Positions 42,629 through 51,702 of a stretch of 64,000 nucleotides of DNA are shown piece by piece. Each line of letters begins with the position of its first letter. Position 1 is the stretch's first letter. The stretch is from Lientehia hominis (GTDB lineage: Bacteria; Bacillota; Clostridia; Lachnospirales; Lachnospiraceae): positions 372,001 to 436,000 of the forward strand of contig NZ_JAJNOR010000001.1 in assembly GCF_021044755.1 (NCBI RefSeq), in the 5' to 3' direction. The position numbers and the translations under genes were made by a program. The notes beneath the pieces were generated by a model. It was not told the DNA's origin. It saw only the letters and a program-made list of their open reading frames with translations, and searched no databases.

Positions 42629-42900
42629 GCTTTCTTCTCTCCTGTTCTCTTGATCTCCATTCCAATCAAATCTTTTCAAATATACCTCCGGAAGATTAAA
42701 ATGTCAATTTTCATTTACTCCCATATATTCTAATAAGCTGACATAAAGCTAAATCCACTTTTTACATAACCAGCTGGATGAAAAATTCAATTTGAATCTC
42801 CTCAGGAAATGAGTGATTCCATGTACACGGTATTGTCCTGCACGTATTTTTCCATTCTCCATATTATACCAGTAAGCAAAACTCATAGGAGAACGACCCA

Positions 42901-43965
42901 TTGAACATGAAAACCCTGACTAAACGGCTTCTCTGCCTCTCCCTCTGCTTACTCGTCCTGATCGGGACAGTATCCGGCTGCGGAAAAAAAGCAGACAGCA
43001 AGAATACGGTTGCCGAAAAGACAGAGGCCCCCAAGCAGGAAGCCCTGACCCCCGTTACCTTAAGCGAAGTGGCACACTCCATTTTCTATGCCCCCCAATA
43101 TGTGGCCATTGAAAACGGATATTTTGAAGAAGAGGGCATTGACCTCACCCTCATTAACAGCGCCGGAGCCGATAAGGTAATGACCGCCATGATCTCCGGC
43201 GGCGCCGATATCGGTTTCATGGGTTCTGAAGCCAGCATCTATGTCTACGCAGAAGGAAGCTCTGACTATGCGGTGAATTTCGCTCAGCTGACTCAGCGCG
43301 CCGGCAACTTCCTGGTAGGAAGAGAAGCAGACGAAGATTTCAAATGGGAAGACCTGAAAGGCACGAAGGTCCTCGGCGGCCGCGCCGGCGGCATGCCTGA
43401 AATGGTATTTGAATACATTCTGAAAAAGAACGGGATCAATCCGAAAACAGATCTGACTATCGACCAGAGTATCGATTTCGGTCTGACTGCCGCCGCTTTC
43501 ATAGAAGGCGACGCAGACTATACCGTGGAATTCGAGCCCTTTGCCACTAAGATTGAATTGGAGGACGCTGGAAAAGTCGTGGCGTCTCTCGGCGTGGATT
43601 CCGGATATGTTCCTTATACGGCCTACTGCGCAAAGCAGAGCTACTATTCCGAGCATCCTGAAATCATCCAGGGCTTCACAAATGCTGTCCAAAAAGGCCT
43701 TGACTATGTGAACAGCCATACTGCAGAAGAAATCGCCAAGATCATACAGCCCCAGTTTTCTGAGACCGAGGAGAGCACCATAGCCGCGATCGTCGGCCGT
43801 TATCTGGACCAGGATACCTGGAAAGAAGATCTGGTCTTCAGCGAAGACAGCTTTAACCTGCTGCAGGATATCCTGACAGAAGCCGGTGAGCTGAAGGAAA
43901 AAGTCCCTTATAAGGAGCTGGTAAATACCGAATATGCGGAAAAAGCTGCAGAAACAGCTAAATAG
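42901..43965 (+). CDS. NMT1/THI5-like ABC transporter substrate-binding lipoprotein
   Basis: About 354 residues. The N-terminal signal (LLCLSLCLLVLIGTVSGC) ends in a VSGC lipobox (Cys27). The mature part is SsuA/THI5-like: SIFYAPQYVAIENGYFEEEGIDLTL, MTAMISGGADIGFMGSEA, GKVVASLGVDSGYVPYTAYC. Such proteins bind thiamine precursors, sulfonates, nitrate or similar solutes. The ribosome site AGGAGAACGACCCA favours a TTG start at 42901; the ATG at 42907 would be 16 bases away. No permease or ATPase gene is adjacent and no TPP riboswitch is visible, so the ligand is open. Confidence 0.88.
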   Translation: MNMKTLTKRLLCLSLCLLVLIGTVSGCGKKADSKNTVAEKTEAPKQEALTPVTLSEVAHSIFYAPQYVAIENGYFEEEGIDLTLINSAGADKVMTAMISGGADIGFMGSEASIYVYAEGSSDYAVNFAQLTQRAGNFLVGREADEDFKWEDLKGTKVLGGRAGGMPEMVFEYILKKNGINPKTDLTIDQSIDFGLTAAAFIEGDADYTVEFEPFATKIELEDAGKVVASLGVDSGYVPYTAYCAKQSYYSEHPEIIQGFTNAVQKGLDYVNSHTAEEIAKIIQPQFSETEESTIAAIVGRYLDQDTWKEDLVFSEDSFNLLQDILTEAGELKEKVPYKELVNTEYAEKAAETAK

Positions 43966-43987
43966 CACGTTTACTCAATAAGAAAGA

Positions 43988-44036
43988 GCGCGCTGCCGAA
44001 TAGATGATTCTCATCTATGGAGCAGCGCGCTTTTCT
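43988..44036. terminator. Bidirectional terminator
   Basis: GCGCGCTGC (43988-43996) pairs with GCAGCGCGC (44022-44030), with an inner ATAGATGA/TCATCTAT stem, then TTTTCTTTAT on the plus strand and CTCTTTCTT on the minus. It serves the lipoprotein and the convergent heptad-repeat gene. Confidence 0.87.
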
Positions 44037-46133
44037 TTATTCTTCTGTCTCTACCGCGTCTGTTTTATAAATGAACTTCACGCTTCCGCTCATATCCTCT
44101 GAAATTCCTGCAAAGGATCTATAATTCTTAGAAGCATCTACGGTAGCCCGGAGTCTGGATACCAGCACATCCAGGTCCCCGTCGACCGCATCCACCAGCT
44201 TCTGTACTCCCTCTTCGCTGAATTCCTTCAGACCGTCAGATAACTGCAGTGCTCCGTCGGCCAGCTGTGATACCCCATCCGTAAGGGCACCGCCGCCGCT
44301 CTGCAGCCGGCCGATTCCCTCGCGGAGAGTCCCTGCGCCGTCATAAAGATCTGACGCTCCGTCAGCCAGCTCGGAGGCTCCTCCAAGAAGCGCTCCGGCT
44401 CCTTCATTCGCTTTGGCAACGCCTGCGGTATAGCTCAGCAGGCCGTTATAAAACTCATAGTAGCTGTCCAGCTGGGCCTTAAGGGCCGCTATGCTTCCTG
44501 CTCCGTTTCTGGCACTTTCCACAGCGGCATTGATCTGAGACATCACCTCACTGCTCTGCATATTCTGTTGGATCAGCTCCTGAACCTTAGATTCCGTGGC
44601 AGCAGCTATCTGTCCCCGGATGTCGGACGACTGCATCTGATTATCCACAGCTCCCGCGACCATGGCCTGGGTATCAGCATCCACTCCGCCTGCGTTCACA
44701 GCAGCCTCATACTGCTCCGCCGTCATCGGCATTCCGGCCGCCTGCAGGACTCCTTCCAGCACCTTTCCGCGGACAGCCACCTCAACCTGGGCGCAGATGG
44801 CCGTCTCCTGAGCTCGCACTTTTCCGGTCACCGCATCAAGTGCCGTATTATATGCCATGTTGTATACGGTGTTCTCGTCCAGGGAGCCTTTGACCCCATC
44901 CAACACCTCTGCATAGTTGTCAACGGTGAGCGCCGGTATAGAAAGCCCCGCCGCCGCCAACTGGCTGTCCGCCGCCGCCAGCAGAGAATCAAATACCTGT
45001 CTGGCTCCTCCGTTCAGAGACTCATTATTGGCCGCCAGTTTATTCAGACCTCCAGCCAGATCACCGGCCCCGTCTTTGAGGCTCTGAGTCCCGTTCTTTA
45101 ACGCTCCTGCTCCGTCTGACAAGGCCCCTGCTCCGGATGCCAGCTGGCTGACCCCGTCAATCAGCTCTCCTGACTTGCTCTCCAGAGTCTCCAGGCCGTC
45201 ATACAAGGCGGAAGAACCATCCAGCAGCTGCTCCATGGCATCGGACAGTTTATCCAAAGACTCTTTCAGCTTATCAATGGAATCCCCCTCCTCCAGATTG
45301 ATATCACCGAACACTTCATTTGTTGCCAACGACAGAGTAGCCGCCACTTCAAAGTCTGTCACATCCGCTGTGATCTCCACATAGTCCGGAAGTTCTAATT
45401 TCTCTTTGTCAATATTCAGATTCTCCTGGAGTCCGGGCATCGCGATTCCTGCAACGATGGTATGGCTCCCATCATTCACCAGCCGTCCATTGGAGACTTC
45501 CACATTCTTAAACTGCTCATTGTCCAGTATCATGCCGGTCAGCATCACAAACGGCACATAAATCTTCTGTTTTTCTCCTTTGATCTCCGCTTCCTCATAT
45601 TGATTATTGGTATAGTCAAACCGCATGGTGACTTTTCCGCTCTTTCCTGCCAAATCCTCCGCAGAAATGACTTTTCCGTCCAGCTTGTAGCTGATGGACA
45701 TAGTTACCGGAAGTTCCTTGCGGATATCTCCTTTATAATAAATATCATTGCCCTCTGCATCCCAGACGCGCGTGCCGCCATTTACGGTGCTGCTTTCTTC
45801 TCCGTTCACATTTGTCACATTGTCAAGCTCTGAACTGTCATTTATCTGTGCCTTGCCGATACTGTTCTTTATCCAGTCACTTACAATGATCTTCCTGGGG
45901 GAGCCGTCAGCATCCGCGATCACATAAACCGTCTCATCCTTTGATACGTCTCCTTCTGTGATTTCCTGTTCCTTTTCACCTCCGGCAGTTTCCGTTTCTG
46001 TCGTCTCCTTTTCCGCCGTGCTTCTGGTTTTCGCTCCGGCAGCATAGGATATCGCTCCCACCAGACTGAATACCATCACAGCGCACAGAATCAGGGAAAG
46101 GATTTTAACTGATCTCTTTTTCATGTCTTTCAT
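44037..46133 (-). CDS. Surface/membrane protein with xxxLxxG heptad repeats (MMPL partner)
   Basis: 698 residues. Signal sequence at ~6-33 (VKILSLILCAVMVFSLVGAISYAAGA). Beta-rich segments (residues ~50-260) follow. Then a long region of seven-residue repeats, e.g. LASGAGALSDGAGALKNGTQSLKDG and ELADGASDLYDGAGTLREG, flanks a less regular helical middle. These X-X-X-L-X-X-G repeats occur in YhgE/Pip-type and MMPL-associated proteins and likely form a coiled rod. Unlike YhgE, no C-terminal membrane domain is seen. The start overlaps the MMPL stop (ATGA) behind CGGAGG, implying a paired function. Confidence 0.8.
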   Translation of the reverse strand: MKDMKKRSVKILSLILCAVMVFSLVGAISYAAGAKTRSTAEKETTETETAGGEKEQEITEGDVSKDETVYVIADADGSPRKIIVSDWIKNSIGKAQINDSSELDNVTNVNGEESSTVNGGTRVWDAEGNDIYYKGDIRKELPVTMSISYKLDGKVISAEDLAGKSGKVTMRFDYTNNQYEEAEIKGEKQKIYVPFVMLTGMILDNEQFKNVEVSNGRLVNDGSHTIVAGIAMPGLQENLNIDKEKLELPDYVEITADVTDFEVAATLSLATNEVFGDINLEEGDSIDKLKESLDKLSDAMEQLLDGSSALYDGLETLESKSGELIDGVSQLASGAGALSDGAGALKNGTQSLKDGAGDLAGGLNKLAANNESLNGGARQVFDSLLAAADSQLAAAGLSIPALTVDNYAEVLDGVKGSLDENTVYNMAYNTALDAVTGKVRAQETAICAQVEVAVRGKVLEGVLQAAGMPMTAEQYEAAVNAGGVDADTQAMVAGAVDNQMQSSDIRGQIAAATESKVQELIQQNMQSSEVMSQINAAVESARNGAGSIAALKAQLDSYYEFYNGLLSYTAGVAKANEGAGALLGGASELADGASDLYDGAGTLREGIGRLQSGGGALTDGVSQLADGALQLSDGLKEFSEEGVQKLVDAVDGDLDVLVSRLRATVDASKNYRSFAGISEDMSGSVKFIYKTDAVETEE

Positions 46134-48253
46134 AATGCAACCTCCGAATCATTTTTTCGTTTCCATCCTCTTTTTTTGCTTTTATCTTCTTTTTTCCGGA
46201 AGCCGATGCTCGTCGCACAGATCACCCGGTCAAACAGCATAAACATTGCCGGAAGAATCAAGATCACACAGAACATGCTCACAATGGCTCCACGGGCCAT
46301 CAGATTACATAAAGAGCTGATCATATCGATATCCGAATAACAGGCCACTCCAAAGGTGGCTGCAAACAGCCCCAGCGCGCTGACGATAATTGACGGAACA
46401 GACGCCGCCAGAGCATTTCCCACAGCCGTTTTTTTGTCCAGTCCGGAATATCGTTCACTTTTATACCGCGTAGTCATCAAAATCGCGTAGTCGACTGTGG
46501 CTCCCAGCTGAATGGTGCTGATACAGATCGGGGCGATAAAGGGCAGAGATACATTGGTATAATGCGGCAGTCCCAGGTTGATGAAAATAGCAAATTCTAT
46601 GACAGCCACCAGGATGAACGGCAGAGAAATACTCTTTTCCACGATTGCGATGATAAAGAAGATCGCGATAATAGATATGGCGTTCACCACCTTAAAGTCC
46701 GTATCCGTGACCTCTATCATATCCTTTGTACAAGGAGCCTCTCCAATCAGCATACCATTCTTGTCATATTTTTTTAGCACTGCGTTCAGCCCGTCTATCT
46801 GATCATTGACCTCATTGCTGGCCGTCTTGTATTCTGAATTCACCAGCAAAAGCTCCCATTTATCACTTTTCAGAATACTGCTGATGGATTCCGGTATCAT
46901 TTCCTCCGGTACCAGAGATCCGATCACAGAATCCATTCCCAGCACGTATTTCACGCCGTCCACAGATTCCATTTCCTTTATCATCGCTTTCGTCTCTTTA
47001 TGAGACAGGGAGGAATCTGCCAGTATCATGTGGGTGGAGCCCACCTGGAAGGTTTCCTGAAGCTTGGTGTTGGCGATAATATTATCCATATCTCTCGGAA
47101 GGCTGACCGACAGATCGTAATAGACCTCGCTGTTGGTCTTTTTATATCCTCCGTATGCAGGAATCAGTATCAGCACAAACAGGACCAGAAATATGGGAAA
47201 CCGCCTGGTAACAAAGCCCGCCACCTTATCCGCTTTAGGAATCAGAGATTTATGCATGGTCTTTTCCAGCGGTTTATCCAGTACCAGGATGAGCGCCGGC
47301 AGTGTCGTTACACATCCGATCACTCCCAGGATGACTCCCTTCGCCATGACTACGCCGAGATCCCTGCCCAAGGTAAAGCTCATGAAACAAAGAGCGATAA
47401 AACCTGCGATCGTTGTAACGGAGCTCCCGATCACAGAGGTGAGTGTTTCCTTAACAGCCCACGCCATGGCTTTTTTTCTGTCGGCCCTCCGCCGCTTCTG
47501 TTCACTATAGCTGTGCCACAGAAAGATTGAATAATCCATCGTGACCGCCAGCTGGAGCACCGCCGATAAAGCCTTTGTCAGATAAGAAATCTCACCCAGG
47601 AAATAATTGGTTCCCATATTTAAGAGGATTGCCATGCCGATGCTTATGAGAAAAATAAACGGTATCAGAAAATTATCCATAAAAATCATCATGGCTGCAC
47701 AGGCCAAAAGGACTGCTATCCCCACGTAGATCGGCTCCTCCTTCTCACACAGCTCCTTTAAGTCCGTGACGAGCGCCGACATTCCGGATACAAAGCACTG
47801 TTCTCCGGTGGCCTCCCGGACGGCTTGTATGGCTCCCATGGTCTCATCGGATGATGTGGAACTGTCAAAGAATACGGCCATCATGGTGGCATCCCCGGAG
47901 TTAAATGCTTGATACAGCTTATCGGGAAGCAGATCCATGGGAACCGACAGATCCAGAATACTGTCATACCACAAAACGGTATCCACATGTTCCACCTGTT
48001 CGATCTTTGCCTTGAGCTCCGCTACTTTCTTTTCCGGCATTCCCTCCACAATCACAAAGGAAAAAGCTCCCTTTCCAAAATCCTCCATCAGGATATCCTG
48101 CCCTTTTACCGTATCCATGTCCTCCGGCAGATAATTCAGCATATCATAATTGATTCTCGTCTTAACCATTCCGACTGCCGAAGGTACCAGCAGCAGGACT
48201 GCAAGTATCAGAATGGGAATCCGGTACTTAACCACCGCTTTTCCAAACTTCAT
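46130..48253 (-). CDS. MMPL/RND-type efflux transporter
   Basis: 707 residues with two repeats of one helix plus a ~140-residue external domain plus five helices: the RND/MMPL plan. The first helix is at ~13-30. LAVTMDYSIFLWHSYSEQKRR and GATVDYAILMTTRYKSER carry the TM4/TM10 Asp-Tyr pairs that relay protons in MMPL proteins. It probably exports lipids, fatty acids or drugs across the single membrane. A TetR gene and a DUF308 protein lie upstream on the same strand. GAGGAGGAAAAATAGAA precedes the start. Confidence 0.9.
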   Translation of the reverse strand: MKFGKAVVKYRIPILILAVLLLVPSAVGMVKTRINYDMLNYLPEDMDTVKGQDILMEDFGKGAFSFVIVEGMPEKKVAELKAKIEQVEHVDTVLWYDSILDLSVPMDLLPDKLYQAFNSGDATMMAVFFDSSTSSDETMGAIQAVREATGEQCFVSGMSALVTDLKELCEKEEPIYVGIAVLLACAAMMIFMDNFLIPFIFLISIGMAILLNMGTNYFLGEISYLTKALSAVLQLAVTMDYSIFLWHSYSEQKRRRADRKKAMAWAVKETLTSVIGSSVTTIAGFIALCFMSFTLGRDLGVVMAKGVILGVIGCVTTLPALILVLDKPLEKTMHKSLIPKADKVAGFVTRRFPIFLVLFVLILIPAYGGYKKTNSEVYYDLSVSLPRDMDNIIANTKLQETFQVGSTHMILADSSLSHKETKAMIKEMESVDGVKYVLGMDSVIGSLVPEEMIPESISSILKSDKWELLLVNSEYKTASNEVNDQIDGLNAVLKKYDKNGMLIGEAPCTKDMIEVTDTDFKVVNAISIIAIFFIIAIVEKSISLPFILVAVIEFAIFINLGLPHYTNVSLPFIAPICISTIQLGATVDYAILMTTRYKSERYSGLDKKTAVGNALAASVPSIIVSALGLFAATFGVACYSDIDMISSLCNLMARGAIVSMFCVILILPAMFMLFDRVICATSIGFRKKEDKSKKRGWKRKNDSEVAL

Positions 48254-48273
48254 TTCTATTTTTCCTCCTCTTC

Positions 48274-48852
48274 TTATTCTTCTTTGATTACGATATCCGG
48301 TTTCTTTCCCTTAATGATTTTTACGGCACAAAGTGCCACACACAAGTTCAGAATTCCTTCCGCCATCAGCGTGGTTCCGACCATGATCATGAGAAGGGAT
48401 GCCCCTGTAAAGGGATCTATGACCAGCAGAAGTCCAAAAAGCCCCGTGACTACCGCTGTCAGGCCGATGACCCACCATTTCCCGATTCCAAATCGTTTCG
48501 CGTCTACTGCCGTCTGAATCTTAAACAGACTGTCAGCCAGAGCCAGGATGCCGATGACGATATGCAGGATGGAAATCACTCCTGCTGGATGAAAAAGCAT
48601 CACCAGCCCCATTGCCACGGACAGCAGGCCAAGAGCCAAATCAAATTGAAAGGCCAGACGGTAAAGATCCTTGGAAAAATACCCGATCAGTTTTATGACT
48701 CCGCACAGGATGAGCAGCGCCCCCGCCGCATAGCAAAGCGCCTGTGCCGATATTCCGGGACAGACTATTAAAAATATACCTGCGGCGCATGAAACCAATG
48801 AGGTGACAATATATCCGAATTTTGCGGCTTTGATTGTCTTACTCGTCTTCAT
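48274..48852 (-). CDS. DUF308/HdeD-like membrane protein
   Basis: 192 residues, six hydrophobic segments arranged as three repeats with glycine-rich turns (GALLILCGVIKLIGYFSKD; IVIGILALADSLFKIQTA; VTGLFGLLLVIDPFTGASLLMIMVGTTLMAEGIL). This is the DUF308/HdeD pattern; HdeD in enterobacteria is linked to acid resistance, but function here is unknown. It is 20 bases upstream of the MMPL gene, with GGAGGATATGGT before the start. Confidence 0.83.
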   Translation of the reverse strand: MKTSKTIKAAKFGYIVTSLVSCAAGIFLIVCPGISAQALCYAAGALLILCGVIKLIGYFSKDLYRLAFQFDLALGLLSVAMGLVMLFHPAGVISILHIVIGILALADSLFKIQTAVDAKRFGIGKWWVIGLTAVVTGLFGLLLVIDPFTGASLLMIMVGTTLMAEGILNLCVALCAVKIIKGKKPDIVIKEE

Positions 48853-48913
48853 ACCATATCCTCCTTTTCTTTCCGTTTTTTATTTTATGACTCCTGTTTC
48901 TTTTTTTAAATGG

Positions 48914-48951
48914 ATAAAAAAAAGGCAGTGCACAATTTTTGTGCACTGCCC
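48914..48951 (-). terminator. Terminator/attenuator after tetR
   Basis: Perfect 10-bp arms (48924-48933 and 48941-48950) followed on the minus strand by eight T. It separates tetR from the DUF308-MMPL genes; no clear second promoter follows it, so partial read-through could feed the operon. Confidence 0.8.
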
Positions 48952-48989
48952 TTTCATTGACTAAAAATCAGACATTTTATATCCAATGC

Positions 48990-49553
48990 CTAAATTCCCG
49001 GCCTGGAAATCCTCCTGAGCGCCGCCTCAATCTCACCCTCCAGCATCCTGCCAAGCCTCCGGATGACCTGCCTCGGATCGTACTGCATTCCGGCCCCCAG
49101 CCAGTCCAGAACCATACCGGTCAAAGCCGCTTTATAAAATTCCACGATCAGCGCCTTATCCTCCTCACTGGCTCCGGTTCCCTCCGACACCTGCTCGACA
49201 AACCGTTTCATCACATCCCTGGAAATATTGTTCAGGTACTGCTCAAAAATCTCCCGGTTTACAGAATTATATATATGATAAACGCTTTTCTTATTATCCA
49301 GGGCAAAATCTGCAGCCGCAATGAATCCTTCTTCCCAGGATTCCATATCTTGATGTTCGGAAATCACCCGCTCTGTCTCCGCTTTCAGGATGTCTTCCAC
49401 CAAAGCCGGTATATCATCAAAATGATAATAAAACGTATTTCTGTTGATTCCACAATCCTCCACGATGTCTTTTATGGTGATCTTATCCAGCTGCTTTTCT
49501 CTCAGAAGCTTTAAAAATGAGTCGACAATGGCTTTCTTTGTAAATGACGGCAC
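48990..49553 (-). CDS. TetR/AcrR family regulator
   Basis: 187 residues with an N-terminal TetR helix-turn-helix (KKAIVDSFLKLLREKQLDKITIKDIVEDCGINRNTFYYHFDDIPALVEDIL). The C-terminal helices form the ligand domain. The start is GTG at 49553 with AGGAGGCACATCT. It is upstream of, and on the same strand as, DUF308, MMPL and the heptad-repeat protein, which it probably represses. Confidence 0.9.
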   Translation of the reverse strand: MPSFTKKAIVDSFLKLLREKQLDKITIKDIVEDCGINRNTFYYHFDDIPALVEDILKAETERVISEHQDMESWEEGFIAAADFALDNKKSVYHIYNSVNREIFEQYLNNISRDVMKRFVEQVSEGTGASEEDKALIVEFYKAALTGMVLDWLGAGMQYDPRQVIRRLGRMLEGEIEAALRRISRPGI

Positions 49554-49601
49554 AGATGTGCCTCCTTTCCTTCCCTTATTCCAACCCTTAACGTGTCTTC
49601 C

Positions 49602-49630
49602 ATTATAACCGATAACCCCCGCATTTACAA
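49602..49630 (-). promoter_or_regulatory. tetR promoter
   Basis: Minus-strand TTGTAA (49625-49630) and TATAAT (49602-49607), spacer 17. Confidence 0.7.
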
Positions 49631-49670
49631 ACTACAAAAACCTTAAACTGTTTTCTGCCCTAAAAAATTG

Positions 49671-50468
49671 TCAGATGGACAGATCCTTTTTGCTGAAGAT
49701 CCGTATTCCCACACCGAACAGTAAAAATCCGGTCCCATAGAGAATGAGGAGCATCCAGACCGCCGCTCTGTTTCCTGCCGCTATTTTTTCTGGCTGGAAC
49801 AAGGTCAGAGGAGTGAAGTATTTGAGCTTATCAAATTTTTCCCCCACCTGAGACAGCATCTGGACCAGAATAAACAGGATACAGGCTCCCGCCCCAAAGC
49901 CCATAGCCTTTCCGCTTTCCGAAAAAACACAGGAAAAGAGGAAGCATACTCCGGAGAGGAAAAAAAGAAGCCCCAGGAGCCCTGCGTTCACCAAAAGAAA
50001 TTTTCCAATCTCCAGCTCTCCCGGAAACAAAACGGCTGCTGCTGCGATTGTCAGCAGCGTCACATAGACGACGAGGATCAAAACCATCTGGCAAAGCACA
50101 CCAGCCAGTGTGAACGTGAGCTTCGTCCGGCTGTTGGGCGTAGCCAAAAGATAGGCGAAGATCCCCCGGTCCGTATACCGTATCATCAGCCGGTTTACCA
50201 GAATAATAATGAACACGACCGGAAATACCACGAGCAGAAATCCGTACAGATAGTTGATGACAAAATCCAGCAGCGTGATGCCGGGGGATGCCATCCCGAA
50301 CGCGGAAAATATCTGCGGCATGCTTTCCATCATCACTTTCAGGCTTTCTCCCAGCTTGGGATCGAACATGCAGATGATCATTACCGAATATAAGGACAAA
50401 ACGGCTCCAAATATCAGAAGGACCTTGTAATGCGCCCTCCATTCTCTTTTCCATAAGGTCTTATTCAT
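49671..50468 (-). CDS. ABC transporter permease (ABC-2 type)
   Basis: 265 residues, six hydrophobic helices in the ABC-2 exporter pattern. The N-terminal LWKREWRAHYKVLLIFGAVLSLYSVMII leads into helix 1; a large extracytoplasmic loop (FDPKLGESLKVMMESMPQIFSAFGM) follows. It partners the ATPase whose stop lies eight bases inside its start region. GGAGGAGAAGACG supports 50468. Substrate unknown; bacitracin-like drug or lipid export is common for this type. Confidence 0.86.
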   Translation of the reverse strand: MNKTLWKREWRAHYKVLLIFGAVLSLYSVMIICMFDPKLGESLKVMMESMPQIFSAFGMASPGITLLDFVINYLYGFLLVVFPVVFIIILVNRLMIRYTDRGIFAYLLATPNSRTKLTFTLAGVLCQMVLILVVYVTLLTIAAAAVLFPGELEIGKFLLVNAGLLGLLFFLSGVCFLFSCVFSESGKAMGFGAGACILFILVQMLSQVGEKFDKLKYFTPLTLFQPEKIAAGNRAAVWMLLILYGTGFLLFGVGIRIFSKKDLSI

Positions 50469-51351
50469 CGTCTTCTCCTCCATAGAAGTGGAGGAACATC
50501 TCCTCCAGAGTCTGCATGCGCATGCGGACATCCGCAATCTCATAGCCGGCCAGCTCCTTTATGAATTCGTCCATCCCTCTGGATATGGAAATTTCCACAT
50601 TTTCCCGCTTCGGCGCCGCGTCTTTATGTTTTTTCAAATATTCCGCCTTCTCTTCTTCCTTCTGGAAGGTTATTTCGAATATCCGTTTTCTGCTTTTTTG
50701 AATATCCTTCATCCGGGAGACAGATACCAGTTCCCCGCTTCGGATAAATGCGGTTCTGTCGCAGGTGCGTTCAACCTCCTCGAAAATATGGGATGAGAGG
50801 AAGATTGTAGTTCCCTTCTTTTTTTCCTCCAGCAGGATATCAATAAACCTGTTCTGCATCAGCGGATCCAGTCCGCTGGTCGGCTCATCCAAAAGGAGAA
50901 TCTCCGGACTTTGCATCAAAGCACAGATGATTCCGATTTTCTGTTTGGTCCCCTTGGACATCCGGCGGATCTTTCCTCTCCCGTCCAATTCAAAACATTC
51001 CTTGAGCTGATTCATCCTCGACAAATCCTTGATTTCTTTCATCTGAGCCATAAATTTAAGAAACTCATCTCCGCTCATTTCTTCCATAAAGGCAATCTCC
51101 CCCGGCAGATAGCCCAGATGCCTCTGGATATCCGCACGCTTCTCAAAGCAGTCCATTCCGTCGATACAGGCACTGCCTTTGTCGGCCCGGATAAACCCCA
51201 TCAGCTGCCGGATAGTCGTAGTCTTCCCTGCCCCGTTCGGCCCGAGGAACCCAAATACCTCTCCCTCACCGACAGAAAAGCTCACATCAAACACTCCGCG
51301 CCCTCTTCCATAATCCTTCGTGATCTTTTCTACTTCAATCCTGTTTTTCAT
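50461..51351 (-). CDS. ABC transporter ATP-binding protein
   Basis: 296 residues: Walker A GPNGAGKTTTIRQLMG, Q-loop YLPGEIAFMEEMSG, signature MSKGTKQKIGII, Walker B LLLDEPTSGLDPL and the switch His in LSSHIFEEVERTCDR. The signature reads SKGTKQ instead of SGGQ, normal for the CcmA/YxlF exporter ATPases. The C-terminal ~75 residues are the family's regulatory extension. AAAAAGGAGTATCT before the start; 12 bases behind a truncated tetR gene. Confidence 0.92.
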   Translation of the reverse strand: MKNRIEVEKITKDYGRGRGVFDVSFSVGEGEVFGFLGPNGAGKTTTIRQLMGFIRADKGSACIDGMDCFEKRADIQRHLGYLPGEIAFMEEMSGDEFLKFMAQMKEIKDLSRMNQLKECFELDGRGKIRRMSKGTKQKIGIICALMQSPEILLLDEPTSGLDPLMQNRFIDILLEEKKKGTTIFLSSHIFEEVERTCDRTAFIRSGELVSVSRMKDIQKSRKRIFEITFQKEEEKAEYLKKHKDAAPKRENVEISISRGMDEFIKELAGYEIADVRMRMQTLEEMFLHFYGGEDDE

Positions 51352-51363
51352 AGATACTCCTTT

Positions 51364-51513
51364 TTATAAGATATCCGCCTGAACATATGGATTCACATCC
51401 TCTTTGATGTACTCTTTTCTCCTCCGTATCCCGGCCTTTGACGCTATCAGATCGGTGGAAGCGTGCTTATACTTGTTCCTCTCCGGAAGGTTTTCAAATC
51501 TTTCATTTGCCAT
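51364..51513 (-). pseudogene. Truncated TetR family regulator remnant (49 aa)
   Basis: A 49-residue frame: MANERFENLPERNKYKHASTD then LIASKAGIRRRKEYIKEDVNPYVQADIL. The start (FENLPE) and KHASTDLIASKAGI match the N-terminal helices of TetR proteins that begin 'ERF-NLPEEKQ...GY-HASTD-IA-KAGIS', but the helix between NLPE and KHAST is missing, as are the recognition helix and nearly all of the ligand domain. I read it as internal deletions in frame. A ribosome site (GGGAGAGTGCG) and stop remain. It precedes the ABC ATPase gene, the usual place for its repressor. Confidence 0.6.
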
Positions 51514-51544
51514 CGCACTCTCCCTTCTGCTTTGTCCTTCCTGT

Positions 51545-51607
51545 TTGACCGTATCGGTCAATTTTTCTTCTTTACCCCCATTATAGAGAACTGACTATTT
51601 TTTACAA
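51545..51607 (-). promoter_or_regulatory. Promoter and palindromic TetR-type operator of the ABC exporter
   Basis: Minus-strand TTGTAA (51602-51607) and TATAAT (51580-51585), spacer 16, predicted start near 51573. TTGACCG (51545-51551) and CGGTCAA (51555-51561) form a palindrome with a 3-base centre, at about +12 to +28, a repressor position. The site fits TetR operators; its repressor gene is truncated (51364-51513). Confidence 0.7.
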
Positions 51608-51647
51608 CCCTTCCGGATGAAAAAGAGATAAATGCTTACATTCAAAA

Positions 51648-51681
51648 ATAAAAGAAAGAATCCCTGCCTTCTGGCAGGGAT
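51648..51681 (-). terminator. Terminator after the VanW gene
   Basis: ATCCCTGCC/GGCAGGGAT arms (51660-51668 and 51673-51681) with a 4-base loop, then TCTTTCTTTTATTTT on the minus strand. Confidence 0.85.
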
Positions 51682-51702
51682 CAAAACTTTTAATATGCGA
51701 TA

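Noticed and set aside
42629..42900. Possible TPP riboswitch before the THI5-like gene
   Set aside because: The conserved CTGAGA and the 3' CTGAT-x-TGGATAATGCCA-type elements are missing. Only a weak hairpin and AT-rich promoter-like sequence are seen in this gap.
44140..45260. Repetitive DNA that could suggest a tandem repeat or CRISPR-like array
   Set aside because: The periodicity is the seven-residue xxxLxxG repeat of a coding sequence; there are no identical repeats separated by unique spacers.
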